From the NCBI GenBank assembly GCA_938046115.1, contig CALIXX010000002.1, positions 6,520 through 70,519 on the forward strand: a DNA stretch of 64,000 bases. The letters run 5' to 3'. How positions within the stretch are numbered: the stretch's first letter is position 1; every line of letters begins with the position of its first letter. The position numbers were made by a program, and so were the translations under genes. Below the pieces are notes generated by a model. It was not told the origin of the DNA. It was given only the letters and a program-made list of their open reading frames with translations, and searched no databases. Positions 6,806 through 15,343 of this stretch are shown here, piece by piece. The stretch comes from an uncultured Candidatus Saccharibacteria bacterium. Its GTDB lineage: Bacteria > Patescibacteriota > Saccharimonadia > Saccharimonadales > Saccharimonadaceae.

Positions 6806-9334
6806 CTAAAAGTTAGTCCTGAAGAAGTTGTTGTTATTGCCACCAGTATTGTTCTGACTATTCTGCCCAGAGCTATCATCGTCGCTCGTACCACCGGTAC
6901 CAGAACTATCACCACTCGTACCACCGGTGTTACCACTGTTGCCGGTATTATTGCGGCGGCGAGTATTACCGTTGATAGTTGAGCTATTATCACTGTCGTC
7001 GCTTGTGTTACCAGAGCTCCCTCTGCTACTTGACGACCGGCAGCTTGCGATGTTCTTTGAGTAATGACTACTGTCAAAGTCTTTTTCGTCGATGGTAATG
7101 ATGCGCTTTTGCTCAACGTCGCAGACACGGATTTGCTGTTTCGTCGTAGAGCAGTCTGAGCTGTTCTTTGAGTACTTCGTACTGTCGAAGTCATCTTCGT
7201 AGATAGACTCCATCTTTTTATCGCTGAGGTTACAGACTTCGATCTTGGTACGCACAACATTACACTGCTTAGTTGGCAATGCACCAGTTAGGAAGTATTC
7301 TTTGTATGTCCCCTTGGCATTCTCGGTAGTAGCCAGGCCACCGTCGCTCGTACAGACCGAGCGCTGCACAACACCACTTGGCACAGGGAATTGGGTGTTC
7401 GACTGACCTGCTAAGAGTTTCGTCATTGTGTTGCGCCAGATTGGCCCTGCCATGTCTGAGCCACCATTTTTCATTGGTGTATTGTCATTATTGCCAACCC
7501 ATACGCCAACGGCATACTCTGGGTTATAGCCAATCGTCCACGCATCTTTGTTGTCATTCGTCGTTCCTGTCTTGACGGCCGCGGTGTGGCCAGGCACCGT
7601 GAGGGTTGAACCAAATACGCTCGCTCGTGCCGAATTATCGGACAAAATATTTGAGATCAAGTAGGCCCCGCCTTCGCTAATTGCCCGCTTGCTTGTCGCA
7701 TTGGGCCAGCTAACTTTCTTGTTGTATTTGTCATTGACTTGCTCAATGAGCCCCAGCTCAAACTGCTGCCCTTGGTTGCCAAATGCTGCGTAGGCATTAG
7801 TCATTTGCGTTAGCGATGCCTCACCCGAGCCAAGTGCGAGAGACAAACCATTCTTCTCACCTGTTGCTTGAGTAATCGACGAGATACCAAGATTGTTAGC
7901 CGTTTGAACCGACTTACTAATACCAAACTTCTTCATGATCTCCACGCTCGGAATGTTGAGCGACCAGCTAATTGCTCGACGTGTCGTCACACTTCCGTGC
8001 CAACGTTTGTCAGCGTTGAGCGGCTGGTAGCCACCGCCAAAGTCCGTTGGCTTATCTTGGAAAATTGTCGCTGGTGTAATAACCCCCTCGGCTAGTGCTC
8101 CTGCATAGTAGATCGGCTTGAAGCTACTGCCTGGCTGGCGCGGCGTTGTGGCCATATTGACATTACCCCACTGTGGGTTGTTGTAGTCGGCACTGCCCAC
8201 TAGTGCGCGCACCCGGCCTGTCTTAACGTCTATCACAACACCGCTTGCATTCGTCCCACCACGGTTATTGAGGTATGGAATCTGCTTGGAGACGTTATCG
8301 ATCAGCATCTGCTGCGTATCCATATTGAGCGTTGTCTTCACCTGGTAACCTGAGCGCATTAACTTACCATACGCATTTTTATCGTCCGCACTGTATAGTT
8401 TCTGTTTGAGTTGGTTTATAACCATCTGCGCAAAGTGTGGTGCAATCGACTTAACGGTATTTGCCGTCGATGCATACGAGAGCTGCTGCGCATATGCTGC
8501 GTCTTTTTGCTCATTAGTGATAGCACCCACATCAACCATGCGGCCGAGCACTGTCTTTTGGCGCTGCTTGGCCTTTTCTGGGCTACCGCTAATTGGTGAG
8601 TAGGCAGTTGGGGCTGGTAGGACACCAACAAGCATAGCGCTCTCGGCTAGCGTGAGATCCTTCGGTGCTTTACCAAAGTAAATCTTGGCTGCCTCTTCAA
8701 TACCAAATGAGTCTTCACCATAGTACACAGAGTTGAGATACATCTCGAGGATTTGGTCCTTCGTATAATTCTGCTCGATCGCTAGTGCTACGAACAGCTC
8801 TTGATATTTACGCATAAAGGTCTGTTCACTTGTGAGGACGGTGTTCTTGGCGAGCTGCTGCGTAATGGTCGAGCCACCACCATGACGCTGGAAGGCTGCC
8901 CGGAAGATACCGATTAGACTGAACCCAGGGTGTTTATAGAAGTCTTTATCCTCACTAGCCAGTAGCGCATTTTTCATACTGTCTGAGATGTCAGCTAGTT
9001 TCACCATATTGCGGTGCTGAGCTCGCCCCACACTATAGAGTGGCTTGTTGTTGACATCATTGAGGACAATACCAGTGTTGTTGCGGTTCATCAGCCGCTC
9101 TTGGTCAGAAATATCACGTGCATAATATAGGTATGTCAAGATCGGCACAATCAGCAAAAACAGCAAAAACGGCGTCAGAATCACCATCGCCTTCTTCTTT
9201 TTGCTCATATTCCAAAACCATAAGAAATGTTTATGCTCGCGTCTTCGGCGCGGTGGCTTCGACTGGCGAACCTCTCCAAAGTTGGCATATCTGCCCATTC
9301 GGGCTGGTTGTTGTCTTCCTCGAGGTAGTTGCAT
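6806..9334 (-). CDS. Class A penicillin-binding protein (transglycosylase/transpeptidase)
   Basis: An 842-residue bifunctional murein synthase. Basic cytoplasmic N-terminus, one membrane anchor at about 48-70, then a GT51 glycosyltransferase domain (EDKDFYKHPG, GGSTITQQLAKN, YLNSVYYG) and a transpeptidase domain with SSFK near residue 403, SWSLN, and KTGT near 586. After it come three Cys-bounded modules (about 660-770); the last two clearly share DDFDS/KDFDS and the YSKN...C ending. The tail is an extreme Ser/Gly/Asn/Thr-rich low-complexity segment of about 75 residues ending in FF. The ATG at 9334 follows TATAAT (9341-9346) by 6 nt. It separates ruvC from ruvA. Confidence 0.95.
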   Translation of the reverse strand: MQLPRGRQQPARMGRYANFGEVRQSKPPRRRREHKHFLWFWNMSKKKKAMVILTPFLLFLLIVPILTYLYYARDISDQERLMNRNNTGIVLNDVNNKPLYSVGRAQHRNMVKLADISDSMKNALLASEDKDFYKHPGFSLIGIFRAAFQRHGGGSTITQQLAKNTVLTSEQTFMRKYQELFVALAIEQNYTKDQILEMYLNSVYYGEDSFGIEEAAKIYFGKAPKDLTLAESAMLVGVLPAPTAYSPISGSPEKAKQRQKTVLGRMVDVGAITNEQKDAAYAQQLSYASTANTVKSIAPHFAQMVINQLKQKLYSADDKNAYGKLMRSGYQVKTTLNMDTQQMLIDNVSKQIPYLNNRGGTNASGVVIDVKTGRVRALVGSADYNNPQWGNVNMATTPRQPGSSFKPIYYAGALAEGVITPATIFQDKPTDFGGGYQPLNADKRWHGSVTTRRAISWSLNIPSVEIMKKFGISKSVQTANNLGISSITQATGEKNGLSLALGSGEASLTQMTNAYAAFGNQGQQFELGLIEQVNDKYNKKVSWPNATSKRAISEGGAYLISNILSDNSARASVFGSTLTVPGHTAAVKTGTTNDNKDAWTIGYNPEYAVGVWVGNNDNTPMKNGGSDMAGPIWRNTMTKLLAGQSNTQFPVPSGVVQRSVCTSDGGLATTENAKGTYKEYFLTGALPTKQCNVVRTKIEVCNLSDKKMESIYEDDFDSTKYSKNSSDCSTTKQQIRVCDVEQKRIITIDEKDFDSSHYSKNIASCRSSSSRGSSGNTSDDSDNSSTINGNTRRRNNTGNSGNTGGTSGDSSGTGGTSDDDSSGQNSQNNTGGNNNNFFRTNF

Positions 9335-9489
9335 AGTTTAATTATACCATCGTTCTGGTGCAATGTGCTGAAAACACCAATCTTAGCGCTTTTCTCTTTC
9401 TCATCTCTGATAGAGCACAAGCATAAGCCTTTTTATAATCTAATTTCTAGCCTTGTTAGTGTAGTTACACCGGTAGCAGCTCACTATCT

Positions 9490-9960
9490 CTACCGTGTCA
9501 TAAATGCTGCCATAATCGCTGCCGCGAGAGCATCTGCACAGTCATCTGGCTTGGGTACCGTCTGAAGGCCTAATTGGAGCCGCACCATCTCTTGCACTTG
9601 CTTTTTGTCTGCTTTGCCATAGCCAGTGATTGTCTGTTTGATCTGGAGTGGTGTATATTCCTCAATCCGCAGACCCGCTCGCTGACCGGTCAGTAGCGCT
9701 ACGCCACGTGCTTCGGCTACGCTCATAGCGGTAGTTATATTACGAGTAAAAAAAAGCTTCTCGATCGCCATCATCGTGGGCTGTGTCTCTGCAATAATAC
9801 TCGTAAGGCCATCGAATATCTCACTAAGGCGCTCTGGTATTGGAGTGTGTGCTGGCGTTGTAATAACACCCGCCGTGACGAGTCGCGTTGCGCCACCATG
9901 AGCGTCAATGACGCCAAAGCCAAGGATACCAGTACCTGGATCTATACCAATGATTCGCAT
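9490..9960 (-). CDS. ruvC: Holliday junction resolvase RuvC
   Basis: A 156-residue endonuclease that cuts Holliday junctions symmetrically. Visible active-site elements: Asp7 in GIDPGTG, Glu in MAIEKLFF, and the C-terminal DDCADALAAA cluster, plus the DNA-contact segment TGYGKADKKQVQEM. Length is typical. The start at 9960 follows a -10 TATACT (9967-9972) by 6 nt with no Shine-Dalgarno, so a leaderless mRNA is expected. About 155 nt with no clear signal follow before the PBP gene. Confidence 0.97.
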   Translation of the reverse strand: MRIIGIDPGTGILGFGVIDAHGGATRLVTAGVITTPAHTPIPERLSEIFDGLTSIIAETQPTMMAIEKLFFTRNITTAMSVAEARGVALLTGQRAGLRIEEYTPLQIKQTITGYGKADKKQVQEMVRLQLGLQTVPKPDDCADALAAAIMAAFMTR

Positions 9961-10024
9961 GATGCTAGTATAGCTGAATCTGAGAGCTTCTGCTATATAC
10001 CGCTATGGTATAGCTAATGAGACT

Positions 10025-11812
10025 CTAACCTTTGCGCATCATCCGGCGTAGCCACTGGCCAATCTCACTGCGCCATTCCCAGCCAGCATAGCCCACTGCC
10101 ACGATGGCTACCCCACCAATCATCCACCAGACAATCTCTGTCTGTCCATTATTACTACCCGGCTCAACAGCGTAGCCTGCGGCTGGTGCTTTGCTATTCT
10201 TGCTCGTCGATTTGCGGCAGCGATTGGTCGATGGATTACGCTCCCAGCCTGGCTTGCAGGGCGTCAGCTGGCGACTATTTGCTGCGCTAAGCTTTTTGCA
10301 GCGGCCAGTCGCTGGGTTGCGATAGTACCCTGCTTTACATATAGCAGCTGGTGCCTTACCGCCAGCGAGCGCTCGGCAGCGCCTTGTGGCAGGATTGCGA
10401 TACTGCCCCGCTTTGCACGCAGCCAATTGCTGGCCAGTGGCAGATACTGCGCGGCAACGGCCCGTCGTGGGGTTACGCTCTTGGCCTGGTTTGCAGATGG
10501 TTAGCTTTTGAGCATGAGAAGTGCTGCGCGCCACCTTTGCATTGCCGACTGTTTGTTTTGACTGTTTCTCACCACTGTTGATCTTTCGACAACGATTTGT
10601 TGCTGGGTTGCGTTCTTGGCCAACGGGGCACGGTTTGCCCGATGGCTGATGAGGTGAGGCTGGTGTATCAGTGATAATATTATCGGCTTGGTTGGGGCTT
10701 GGCGTTGTCCATTGCCATGTGCCAGTTTGCGAATTATATGCCCAAGACTTGCCCTGGTGCGCAGCCTGTCCTGCACCGCTATATGCATCAATGCGCGGTG
10801 AAAAGCTTACTAAACCATGCTGGTCCTCGAACCACAGTGTACCACTACGCAGTACCGCAAGCTCCGCACCATTTGCTTGAGCACGAATCGTCAGCACCTG
10901 GCCTGGCGCAATAACTCCCACAAGAGACGAGGTGTTTCGCACAGTACTATCACTCCCAAGCGTACCACTACGCAAACGATAGGTAGCAAGGTCGATTGGC
11001 TGGTCGCCAGTATTTTTGATCTTGACATATTTTTGACAATTGTCTGGTGCTGTGTCGCAGGCGTGTGGATGAGGTAAGACCTCAAGAATTTGCAATGATG
11101 GCTCGCCTGGCGTTTCGTACGGCGCAGTTACCTCAGCCTTGCCAGCTCGTGCTCGAAAGTCCTTGGCAAATATCCCAGTGCGCGCCGCTGCCGTCCAGCG
11201 TGCACGCTCCCAGACGAGTGCACCTGCAAGCTCGTCCACGGCTGCATTTGCTTTGTCAACAGTCGTACCTGATCGCTCCAGTGCCACATCATACCGCGTG
11301 ATTTGCTCGCCATCCGGCACACTTGGGCAACCCTGGAGCTGTGCGCCATCTGCCGGGGCTACTGCTGGATGATAGTAGCGCACCGATGACTGGGGCGGTG
11401 CATATCCTTGTAGATTGACACGACACGTGTAGTCAGTGTGGTTTGTGCTAACACTGACAACAAGCACGACATCACTAAGCGGTATAAACTGACGCGCAGT
11501 ATTATGCAGCTCGACTGCACTCACCGTACGCCGGTCTGTTGTGTGGAGGGCCCCGATCATCAATGCATCGTGTTCAGTATGAGCAGCAAGGTGCACTACA
11601 GGCTGTGCTGCTGGAAACTTGCTGCTAGCAGTATCATCACGCGCCACTACCCCTTCAAATAAAAAATCGCCGATGGCGGCGACTGGGGTGGCAAAATAAG
11701 CAGTGGAAGAATCAGCACCAAGCGCAGAAGCTCCGGCTATTCCTGGTATCATCATGGTTACGGCAAGCCCATATGCAATAATTCGCCGGGCATAATTCCG
11801 CATAGTTTGCAT
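10025..11812 (-). CDS. Secreted or anchored lamin-tail-domain protein with five Cys repeats
   Basis: A 595-residue surface protein. Signal peptide at 1-30 (ARRIIAYGLAVTMMIPGIAG). A lamin-tail (LTD) beta-sandwich spans about 240-340 (LQILEVLPHP, KYVKIKNTGDQPIDL, LVGVIAPGQVL). Residues about 396-537 hold five copies of C-x-x-G-x-x-R-N-P-x-[TS]-x-R-C-[RK], joined by Lys/Ser/Ala-rich linkers. One membrane helix at about 560-584 and a basic tail anchor it. The start at 11812 is preferred over an upstream ATG at 11932 because AGGAGGA lies 8 nt before it and a promoter lies at 11835-11863. Function unknown; LTDs in bacteria often accompany secreted nucleases or adhesins, so a surface-binding role is only a guess. 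Confidence 0.82.
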   Translation of the reverse strand: MQTMRNYARRIIAYGLAVTMMIPGIAGASALGADSSTAYFATPVAAIGDFLFEGVVARDDTASSKFPAAQPVVHLAAHTEHDALMIGALHTTDRRTVSAVELHNTARQFIPLSDVVLVVSVSTNHTDYTCRVNLQGYAPPQSSVRYYHPAVAPADGAQLQGCPSVPDGEQITRYDVALERSGTTVDKANAAVDELAGALVWERARWTAAARTGIFAKDFRARAGKAEVTAPYETPGEPSLQILEVLPHPHACDTAPDNCQKYVKIKNTGDQPIDLATYRLRSGTLGSDSTVRNTSSLVGVIAPGQVLTIRAQANGAELAVLRSGTLWFEDQHGLVSFSPRIDAYSGAGQAAHQGKSWAYNSQTGTWQWTTPSPNQADNIITDTPASPHQPSGKPCPVGQERNPATNRCRKINSGEKQSKQTVGNAKVARSTSHAQKLTICKPGQERNPTTGRCRAVSATGQQLAACKAGQYRNPATRRCRALAGGKAPAAICKAGYYRNPATGRCKKLSAANSRQLTPCKPGWERNPSTNRCRKSTSKNSKAPAAGYAVEPGSNNGQTEIVWWMIGGVAIVAVGYAGWEWRSEIGQWLRRMMRKG

Positions 11813-11834
11813 TTTGTTTTTCCTCCTCGCCACG

Positions 11835-11863
11835 ATTATGCGCAAAGCAACCCTCTCGGTCAA
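11835..11863 (-). promoter_or_regulatory. Promoter of the lamin-tail repeat protein gene
   Basis: On the minus strand a -35 TTGACC (11858-11863), a 17-bp spacer and a -10 CATAAT (11835-11840) lie just upstream of the Shine-Dalgarno at 11821-11827. The layout is that of a standard sigma-70 promoter with a short leader, and it decides between the two possible starts of the gene. Confidence 0.7.
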
Positions 11864-11997
11864 GCACAAGCACATTGTTTTGTTGATCACGCAAACTAAT
11901 ACGGTGGTCGGATTTTGTTCTCTACCGCACAATAGTAGCGAGAAATAGGAATTAAGATTGTATAATGCGGATCTTTAGGCTTTCAAACAGATACAAC

Positions 11998-12020
11998 AAA
12001 AAACAGGCTATCTCGCCTGC
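11998..12020 (-). terminator. Terminator of tRNA-Lys
   Basis: Minus strand: CAGGC, a 6-nt loop (GAGATA) and GCCTG followed by TTTTTT. It begins about 12 nt after the CCA end of the tRNA, so it is a typical intrinsic terminator for a single-gene transcript. Confidence 0.85.
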
Positions 12021-12031
12021 TAATTGGTCAA

Positions 12032-12108
12032 TGGAGGGCCCAGTGAGGCTCGAACTCACGACACCCTGCTTAAAAGGCAGGTGCTCTAACCTGCTGAGCT
12101 ATGGGCCC
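12032..12108 (-). tRNA. tRNA-Lys (anticodon TTT)
   Basis: A full cloverleaf can be drawn. The acceptor stem pairs GGGCCCA with TGGGCCC, the D-arm contains TAGCTCAG, the anticodon stem CCTGC/GCAGG carries loop CTTTTAA (anticodon TTT), and the T-arm contains GTTCGAGCC. The 3' CCA is encoded after discriminator T. It has its own promoter and terminator and is divergent from comEC. Confidence 0.96.
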
Positions 12109-12120
12109 GTAGACTCTGCG

Positions 12121-12150
12121 AGTATAGCACTGGTCGCGGTGGACTGTCAA
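12121..12150 (-). promoter_or_regulatory. tRNA-Lys promoter
   Basis: Minus strand: a consensus -35 TTGACA (12145-12150), an 18-bp spacer and a -10 TATACT (12121-12126), 12 nt before the mature 5' end. The tRNA-Asn gene uses nearly the same arrangement. Confidence 0.85.
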
Positions 12151-12449
12151 GCGGAGGAAGCGCTGGATTCATCATCACTCTTCCAAAATTCTACTATCTA
12201 TAGCAAAATTCACCCTTCTCCTCTGTAGGAGACTCTCCCTTGCTACCTCACCTGGTGAATATATAAAAATCTCTTGCTAAACGCAAAAGATTCAATAATT
12301 TCACCCTAAGAAAACAAATTACGTAAAAATTCTAGCCTCCCTGATAAACCCTGCAAAAAGTAGAACAAACAGCATGAAATTGACAGAAAGGCCGCGATTT
12401 GGATGTAATAAATTGACACACCAGCAACACAATAGTTTAATGATAACAA
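12151..12449. other. Intergenic stretch between tRNA-Lys and comEC
   Basis: About 300 bases, AT-rich and without a credible gene. A small hairpin TCTCCT/AGGAGA lies near 12215-12232 but has no T-run. No Shine-Dalgarno precedes the comEC start; TTTAAT at 12436-12441 is the only -10 candidate. Confidence 0.45.
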
Positions 12450-13892
12450 ATGACGTGGTGGCAACGGCGAATTCACCCAACATGGCAGCTCACAATGTGC
12501 TGCGGTGGCATCGTTGGTGGAGTAGCACTAGCCCAGTGGTGGCCGTATGCTGCGTGGTGGTGGCTTGTTGTAGCTAGCGGTGGCATTGCCTGTGCACTAC
12601 GCCAAAGCCGGCGGTGGTGCCTTATTGTCATATTGATTGCTGGGCTTATGATTGGCCTAGTGCGCGGTGGGAGTGACCAGCAGCAACAGCGCTCTTACAC
12701 GGCATCATTTGGGCACATAGCGACAATCACCGGGCAGGTGCAGGATGATCCTGATACAAATCAACGCAATCAACTCGTCGTGAGGCTGAGCGCTATCCGC
12801 CTCGATGGCCGCTCGCTACCTAGCACAGTATGGGTGAGTTTACACGGCAACCCTGCAGTCCATCGCAGCGACTGGCTAGTTGTGCGAGGTAAGCTCAAGC
12901 CTGGCTTTGGCAACTTTGCCGCTGTCATGCAGCGTGCTCATGTGGAGCGCATTGTTCAGCCGCAACCTAGTGATATCGCTCTACAGGTACGCGATTGGTT
13001 TGCCGAGCATATTCGCCATGCAATTCATGAGCCAGCGGCTAGCCTTGGCAGTGGCTACGTCCTTGGCCAAAAGCGCGCCCTACCACATGATATCCAAGAA
13101 GCAATGCGCACTACTGGCCTCACTCATATCGTAGTAGCAAGCGGATACAACCTCACGATCCTCGTCCGCCTCGCTCGGCGCTTGTTTGCTAAGGTGTCGC
13201 GCTACCTCGCAGTGCTTACCAGCGCAAGTCTCGTCCTTGGCTTCGTCGCCATCACTGGCCTAAGCCCAAGCATGACGCGCGCTGGTCTTGTGGCTGGGCT
13301 CAGCATTTGGGCTTGGGCCTATGGTCGTGCGTTTCACCCCATTACACTACTAGCAGTAGCAAGTGCCGCCACAGTACTATGGAACCCAAACTATGTCTGG
13401 GGAGATATTGGCTGGCAGCTGAGTTTTGCGTCCTTTGCTGGGGTGATGATTCTTGCACCACTGTTGCAGCGCTATTTCTTCGGCCCAGTAGAGCCATCAA
13501 TCGGCCGCCAAGTCTTGGGCGAGACAGTCTCTGCACAGCTTGCTACACTACCAATTAGCCTCGCAGCATTTGGGCAATTATCGCTTGTGGCGCTACCAGC
13601 CAATCTACTCATTGTGCCGTGGGTGCCGCTGGCGATGCTTCTCACGTGCATTGCTGGGGTTGGGGCGCTTGTGTGGCCAGCGGCAGCAACAGTATTTGGC
13701 ACACCAGCACAATGGCTGCTTGATGCAATGCTGTGGGTTGTCCAGCAATGTGCCGCCTTTCCCTGGGCGCAGTTCGATTTTACACCGCCCTGGTGGGGTG
13801 TAGCACTGTGGTATGGCGGGCTCATTAGCCTCTGCTGGTGGCTCTGGCGAGCAACTGGCTACTCGCTGCGCGATGCCTCGCTCGTAGAATAA
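12450..13892 (+). CDS. comEC: ComEC/Rec2-family DNA uptake channel, membrane part only
   Basis: A 480-residue polytopic membrane protein. An N-terminal DUF4131-like region with an OB-like segment (ATITGQVQDDPDTNQ) is followed by the Competence domain, with THIVVASGYNLTILVRL, MTRAGLVAG and many membrane helices. ComEC moves single-stranded DNA across the membrane during transformation. Full-length proteins carry a C-terminal metallo-beta-lactamase-like nuclease domain; here the chain ends right after the last helices, so that domain is absent. The start is uncertain (12450, or an internal ATG at 12495). yebC follows after 54 nt with its own promoter. Confidence 0.9.
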   Translation: MTWWQRRIHPTWQLTMCCGGIVGGVALAQWWPYAAWWWLVVASGGIACALRQSRRWCLIVILIAGLMIGLVRGGSDQQQQRSYTASFGHIATITGQVQDDPDTNQRNQLVVRLSAIRLDGRSLPSTVWVSLHGNPAVHRSDWLVVRGKLKPGFGNFAAVMQRAHVERIVQPQPSDIALQVRDWFAEHIRHAIHEPAASLGSGYVLGQKRALPHDIQEAMRTTGLTHIVVASGYNLTILVRLARRLFAKVSRYLAVLTSASLVLGFVAITGLSPSMTRAGLVAGLSIWAWAYGRAFHPITLLAVASAATVLWNPNYVWGDIGWQLSFASFAGVMILAPLLQRYFFGPVEPSIGRQVLGETVSAQLATLPISLAAFGQLSLVALPANLLIVPWVPLAMLLTCIAGVGALVWPAAATVFGTPAQWLLDAMLWVVQQCAAFPWAQFDFTPPWWGVALWYGGLISLCWWLWRATGYSLRDASLVE

Positions 13893-13946
13893 CAACTACC
13901 CAATATGCTACAATGAGTTGAAAGATAGAACAATCAAGGAGAACCT

Positions 13947-14651
13947 ATGTCTGGACACAGTAAATGGGCCACGACCCATCGCCAAAAGGCCGTGGTTGAT
14001 GCAAAGCGCGGCGCAGCCTTTACCAAGCTTGGCAATATGATTGCCATTGCAGCCCGTGGCGGCACCGATCCAACAACCAACTCAAGTCTCGCATTGGCCA
14101 TCGAGAAGGCTCGGGCGGCTAACATGCCCAACGCTAACATCCAGCGAGCAATTGATCGCATCAATGATAAAAATGCTGCCGCACTCGAAGAGGCAGTCTA
14201 TGAGGGCTACGGCCCAGGTGGTGTTGGCATCATTATCGAGACAGCAACCGATAACAAGAATCGTACCTACCCAGAGGTCCGCACTGCTCTCACCAAGAAT
14301 GGTGGCACCATGGCAGATAGCGGTAGTGTGATGTTTCAGTTTGCGCGCAAGGGCGTGATCCGCGTAGCAGCCAGTGGTGAAGAAGCGCTCCTTACTGTGC
14401 TTGATGCTGGAGCTGAGGATGCAACAGAAGAAGATGGCGGCCTCACCGTCTACACCGACAAAAAAGAGCTTGCCAAAGTTCGCGAAGCTTTGCTCGCAGC
14501 TGGCATGACTGTTGAAGATGCAGAGCTTCAGTATGTGCCCAACAACACTGTTGCTATTGAGGACGACGAAACCGCCCGCAAGCTTACCAAAATTATCGAC
14601 GCACTTGAAGCACTCGATGATGTGACAAACGTTGCAACGAACGCGGCGTAA
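13947..14651 (+). CDS. yebC: YebC/PmpR-family protein
   Basis: A 234-residue protein with the family opening MSGHSKWATTHRQKAVVDAK and the later segments YEGYGPGGVGIIIE and TDNKNRTYPEVR. YebC proteins were described as transcriptional regulators; recent work links relatives to translation of difficult (for example proline-rich) stretches on the ribosome. In many genomes yebC precedes ruvCAB. Here it is near ruvC but on the opposite strand. The start at 13947 has an AAGGAG Shine-Dalgarno, and a -10 TACAAT lies near 13908-13913, inside the gap after comEC. Confidence 0.96.
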   Translation: MSGHSKWATTHRQKAVVDAKRGAAFTKLGNMIAIAARGGTDPTTNSSLALAIEKARAANMPNANIQRAIDRINDKNAAALEEAVYEGYGPGGVGIIIETATDNKNRTYPEVRTALTKNGGTMADSGSVMFQFARKGVIRVAASGEEALLTVLDAGAEDATEEDGGLTVYTDKKELAKVREALLAAGMTVEDAELQYVPNNTVAIEDDETARKLTKIIDALEALDDVTNVATNAA

Positions 14652-14684
14652 TACCCACTAGAGCTACACGCGAATCACAATACT

Positions 14685-14714
14685 AAAACGACCCTCTATT
14701 ATGAGGGTTGTTTT
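14685..14714. terminator. Terminator after yebC
   Basis: AAAACGACCCTC at 14685-14696 pairs with GAGGGTTGTTTT at 14703-14714 around TATTAT, with one G-T pair. It has a short T-run on the plus strand and an A-flank that makes it usable on the minus strand too. Confidence 0.85.
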
Positions 14715-14791
14715 GCTAGGCACATCAACGTATATATTTTTGTAAAACCACACTTATCAAGTGACACGCGCAAGAGGGATATCTATATCTG

Positions 14792-15277
14792 TCACTTTTT
14801 CTTATGTGGTTTTGCGCCCTTTGTGCGAGCCACGAGCGTGTCAACAAGAGCACATGCAAACCCCATCGTTACAACCACTGCATGAGACCCATCCAGCACT
14901 GCCATAATCGTCTTGCTTGTCTCATCAACTGGTGGTACGAGACTACTCAGCGCACCAAACAGTACATACACTGCCACAACACCAAAGATCAGTGAGCCAC
15001 CAATGCGCCACCAGCGCTGACTCACCACCGAGCCGCAACACACCAGCACCACAGCTGGTAGCACCGTCAGCACAATCGTCACCACTGCAAGCAAAGCAGA
15101 TCGGTCAATGCCTATGCCAACCCCAGCAGCATACGGCACGACATCTGCCGCCCACAGCTGTGTCATTACCATACCAACCGCCAGGCCTATTACTGGTAGC
15201 CCAAAATGCCGCTTCGCTACATATACCAAACCAGCCAAAACTACAGCCATGCCAACAAGCAATCCAAGCAACATCAT
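14792..15277 (-). CDS. Small integral membrane protein, unknown function
   Basis: A 161-residue protein with about five hydrophobic segments (MMLLGLLVGMAVVLAGLVYV at the start; ALLAVVTIVLTVLPAVVLVC in the middle) and a Lys-rich C-terminus (TKGAKPHKKK), so the C-terminus is probably cytoplasmic. I recognise no family. An upstream ATG at 15298 overlaps the -10 hexamer TATAAT (15284-15289); the ATG at 15277 lies exactly 6 nt downstream of that hexamer and is the likely start of a leaderless message. Confidence 0.6.
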   Translation of the reverse strand: MMLLGLLVGMAVVLAGLVYVAKRHFGLPVIGLAVGMVMTQLWAADVVPYAAGVGIGIDRSALLAVVTIVLTVLPAVVLVCCGSVVSQRWWRIGGSLIFGVVAVYVLFGALSSLVPPVDETSKTIMAVLDGSHAVVVTMGFACALVDTLVARTKGAKPHKKK

Positions 15278-15343
15278 ACCACTATTATACCATGACATCG
15301 ATTCAACATAAGCGTTATGAGAAACGCCAATACGTTTGGATAG

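Noticed and set aside
11813..11932. 40-residue N-terminal extension of the lamin-tail repeat protein
   Set aside because: It would run through the promoter at 11835-11863; the ATG at 11812 has a strong Shine-Dalgarno and opens directly onto a signal peptide.
15278..15298. Longer start for the small membrane protein at 15298
   Set aside because: The extra codons contain the TATAAT -10; the ATG at 15277 fits the 6-nt spacing.
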